Source: UBA11891 sp003533785 (GTDB lineage Bacteria > Bacteroidota > Bacteroidia > Flavobacteriales > Flavobacteriaceae). From it: DNA of 49,686 nt. Both the position numbers and the translations under genes were made by a program. Where the stretch lies: the NCBI GenBank assembly GCA_949511625.1, contig CATFEX010000001.1, positions 1 to 49,686 of the forward strand, written 5' to 3'. Below the pieces are notes generated by a model that saw only the letters and a program-made list of their open reading frames with translations, was not told the origin of the DNA and ran no database searches. Shown here piece by piece: positions 48,566 to 49,686 of this stretch (its first letter is position 1; each line of letters begins with the position of its first letter).

Positions 48566-49538
48566 TCTTTATATTCTCGTTTTATTTGTTGGGTGTAGCT
48601 CCCCAGAAGAACTACTTCAAATACATCGCGGTCAAGCACTGGGAACCACCTATATTGTTCAATACCAGGGGAATGCCCTTCGGTATGCTCAAAATCAAAA
48701 AACCATTGATAGTCTTTTTGAAGTGATCAACCAATCTTTATCCACCTACCGTCCCGATTCGGATATTTCCAAAATTAATAATGGTGAGGAGAATGTGGTG
48801 GTCGATTCTCATTTTAAAACCGTTTTTCATAAGGCAACCCAGGTGTGGCAAGCCAGTGACGGTTTTTTTGACCCCACGGTAGGGAGCTTGGCGAATGCCT
48901 ACGGCTTTGGCCCGCAACGCCCGCTAGCCATTCTGGGTGCTTCTCAGCGGGATAGCCTCCTTGCCCTAACCGGCTGGGATAAAATCAATCTCACGCAGGA
49001 TGACCGAATTGAAAAAAAATCCAAAGGGATCCAAATGGATTTCAATGCCATAGCCAAAGGCTATATGGTGGATGTCATTGGTTCTCATTTAACCCAGGTC
49101 GGTTACGTTAATTTTTTGATTGAGATTGGTGGAGAATTGTTGGCCAGCGGGAGCAATCCCAAAACAAAGCAAGCGTGGAAGGTAGCTATAGACGACCCAC
49201 AACAAGGAATTGAGCGAACATTCAAGACCGTTCTTCCCCTCAAAAACGAAGCTTTGGCCACCTCGGGGAACTACCGCAAGTTCCGCATCGATTCTTTGAC
49301 AGGAGTAAAATATGTCCACAGCCTCAATCCTCATACTGGACTTCCAGTACAGTCCAAGATTCTTAGTGCCTCGGTACGAGCGCCCAATTGCATGACAGCT
49401 GATGCTTACGCCACTGCACTGATGGTGCTGCCCCTTGAAAAAGGGCAGGCTCTAATTGCACAAGATCCTGAGCTGGCGGCTTACTGGGTTCTTGCCCAAG
49501 CTTCTGACACGACTGTAATACAGTCAAATAACTGGTAG
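48543..49538 (+). CDS. apbE: FAD:protein FMN transferase, lipoprotein
   Basis: This protein (331 residues from ATG 48543) has a lipoprotein signal (about 1-17, lipobox ending GCSS with Cys18). The ApbE fold contains GQALGTTYIVQYQG, LSTYRPDSDISKINNGE, WQASDGFFDPTVG, IQMDFNAIAKGYMVD, FLIEIGGELLASG, ALATSGNYRKF, HSLNPHTGLPVQSKILSASV and ADAYATALMVL. It transfers FMN from FAD onto threonines of NqrB and NqrC on the outer face of the membrane. A longer reading from 48480 would put 21 residues before the signal peptide, so the inner ATG is preferred. It overlaps the previous gene by 23 nt. Confidence 0.95.
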   Translation: MACRRFINLYILVLFVGCSSPEELLQIHRGQALGTTYIVQYQGNALRYAQNQKTIDSLFEVINQSLSTYRPDSDISKINNGEENVVVDSHFKTVFHKATQVWQASDGFFDPTVGSLANAYGFGPQRPLAILGASQRDSLLALTGWDKINLTQDDRIEKKSKGIQMDFNAIAKGYMVDVIGSHLTQVGYVNFLIEIGGELLASGSNPKTKQAWKVAIDDPQQGIERTFKTVLPLKNEALATSGNYRKFRIDSLTGVKYVHSLNPHTGLPVQSKILSASVRAPNCMTADAYATALMVLPLEKGQALIAQDPELAAYWVLAQASDTTVIQSNNW

Positions 49539-49590
49539 ACAATTCATTACGTATATTTTTAATCTCCAAAAAATCATTTTTTTTATTTTA

Positions 49591-49686
49591 ATGGACAAGT
49601 TAGCAGGCCAAATTATACTCAGTGAAGAGATCCCTTGCCTTGTTGTTTATTATTTTCTTTTTAGAAAATCATCTACTAAATGGACA
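49591..49686 (+). CDS. Possible 5' end of a further gene, cut by the window
   Basis: An ATG at 49591 opens a frame without stop to the window end (32 codons: MDKLAGQIILSEEIPCLVV then YYFLFRKSSTKW). It follows apbE by 52 nt. It does not match NqrM, the iron-delivery factor often near apbE (no cysteine-rich GSCGG motif visible so far). Too short to identify; it may be chance. Confidence 0.25.
   Translation, partial: MDKLAGQIILSEEIPCLVVYYFLFRKSSTKWT

Noticed and set aside
1..49686. CRISPR arrays, insertion sequences, prophage or defence genes
   Set aside because: No regularly spaced direct repeats, transposase, integrase, phage structural or Cas motifs were seen on either strand.

Overview
The window looks like a piece of a chromosome from the Bacteroidota, most likely a marine member of the Flavobacteriia. 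The DNA is AT-rich. Several genes start just after the Bacteroidota sigma-factor promoter pattern (TTTG, about 19 nt, TAnnTTTG) and lack clear Shine-Dalgarno sites. The gene content also fits: a type IX secretion Plug-like protein (DUF5103), a GldA-like ABC ATPase, a TonB-receptor-like barrel, a split MetH, a DAHP synthase/chorismate mutase fusion, a Na+-pumping NADH dehydrogenase and a membrane pyrophosphatase. No rRNA, tRNA, insertion sequence, prophage or CRISPR array was found.

Layout. 0-8 kb is envelope and surface: an outer-membrane barrel, a bestrophin-like membrane protein, an exported CotH-like protein, alkaline phosphatase, a convergent pair of Stealth-type sugar-phosphate transferases and a decayed barrel fragment. 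8-15 kb is housekeeping: a DegT-type sugar aminotransferase, an exported amidohydrolase, folA-fabD, a class V aminotransferase, thyA and a bifunctional-nuclease-domain protein. 14.7-18.8 kb holds pdhB, hppA and a deoxynucleoside kinase. 18.9-27.5 kb is a seven-gene methionine/SAM operon (metK, metX-like, osmC-like, metZ-like, metH in two genes, metF) behind a SAM-II-type riboswitch. 27.5-28.4 kb is gldA-like. 28.5-32.6 kb is a Phe/Tyr operon (pheA, aminotransferase, tyrA, DAHP synthase/chorismate mutase) behind a leader-peptide attenuator. 32.6-41.5 kb has a GH2 glycosidase, an aspartate-type aminotransferase, a fatty acid desaturase, rsmG, a small exported protein, pruA, apaG and the DUF5103 gene. 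41.6-49.5 kb is nqrABCDEF, a bactofilin on the opposite strand, a small conserved protein and apbE, whose product attaches FMN to NqrB and NqrC.

The two strongest regulatory signals are not visible as long ORFs. One is the metK leader: a SAM-II pseudoknot aptamer starting at the predicted transcript start, followed by two competing inverted repeats, one ending three bases before the metK start codon. The other is the pheA leader: a 22-codon peptide with eight Phe/Tyr codons, an intrinsic terminator, and an antiterminator strand inside the last codons of the peptide. Both make mechanistic sense for the operons that follow. Membrane energetics (NQR, ApbE and a pyrophosphatase with a K+-dependent-type motif) point to coupled Na+/H+ bioenergetics.
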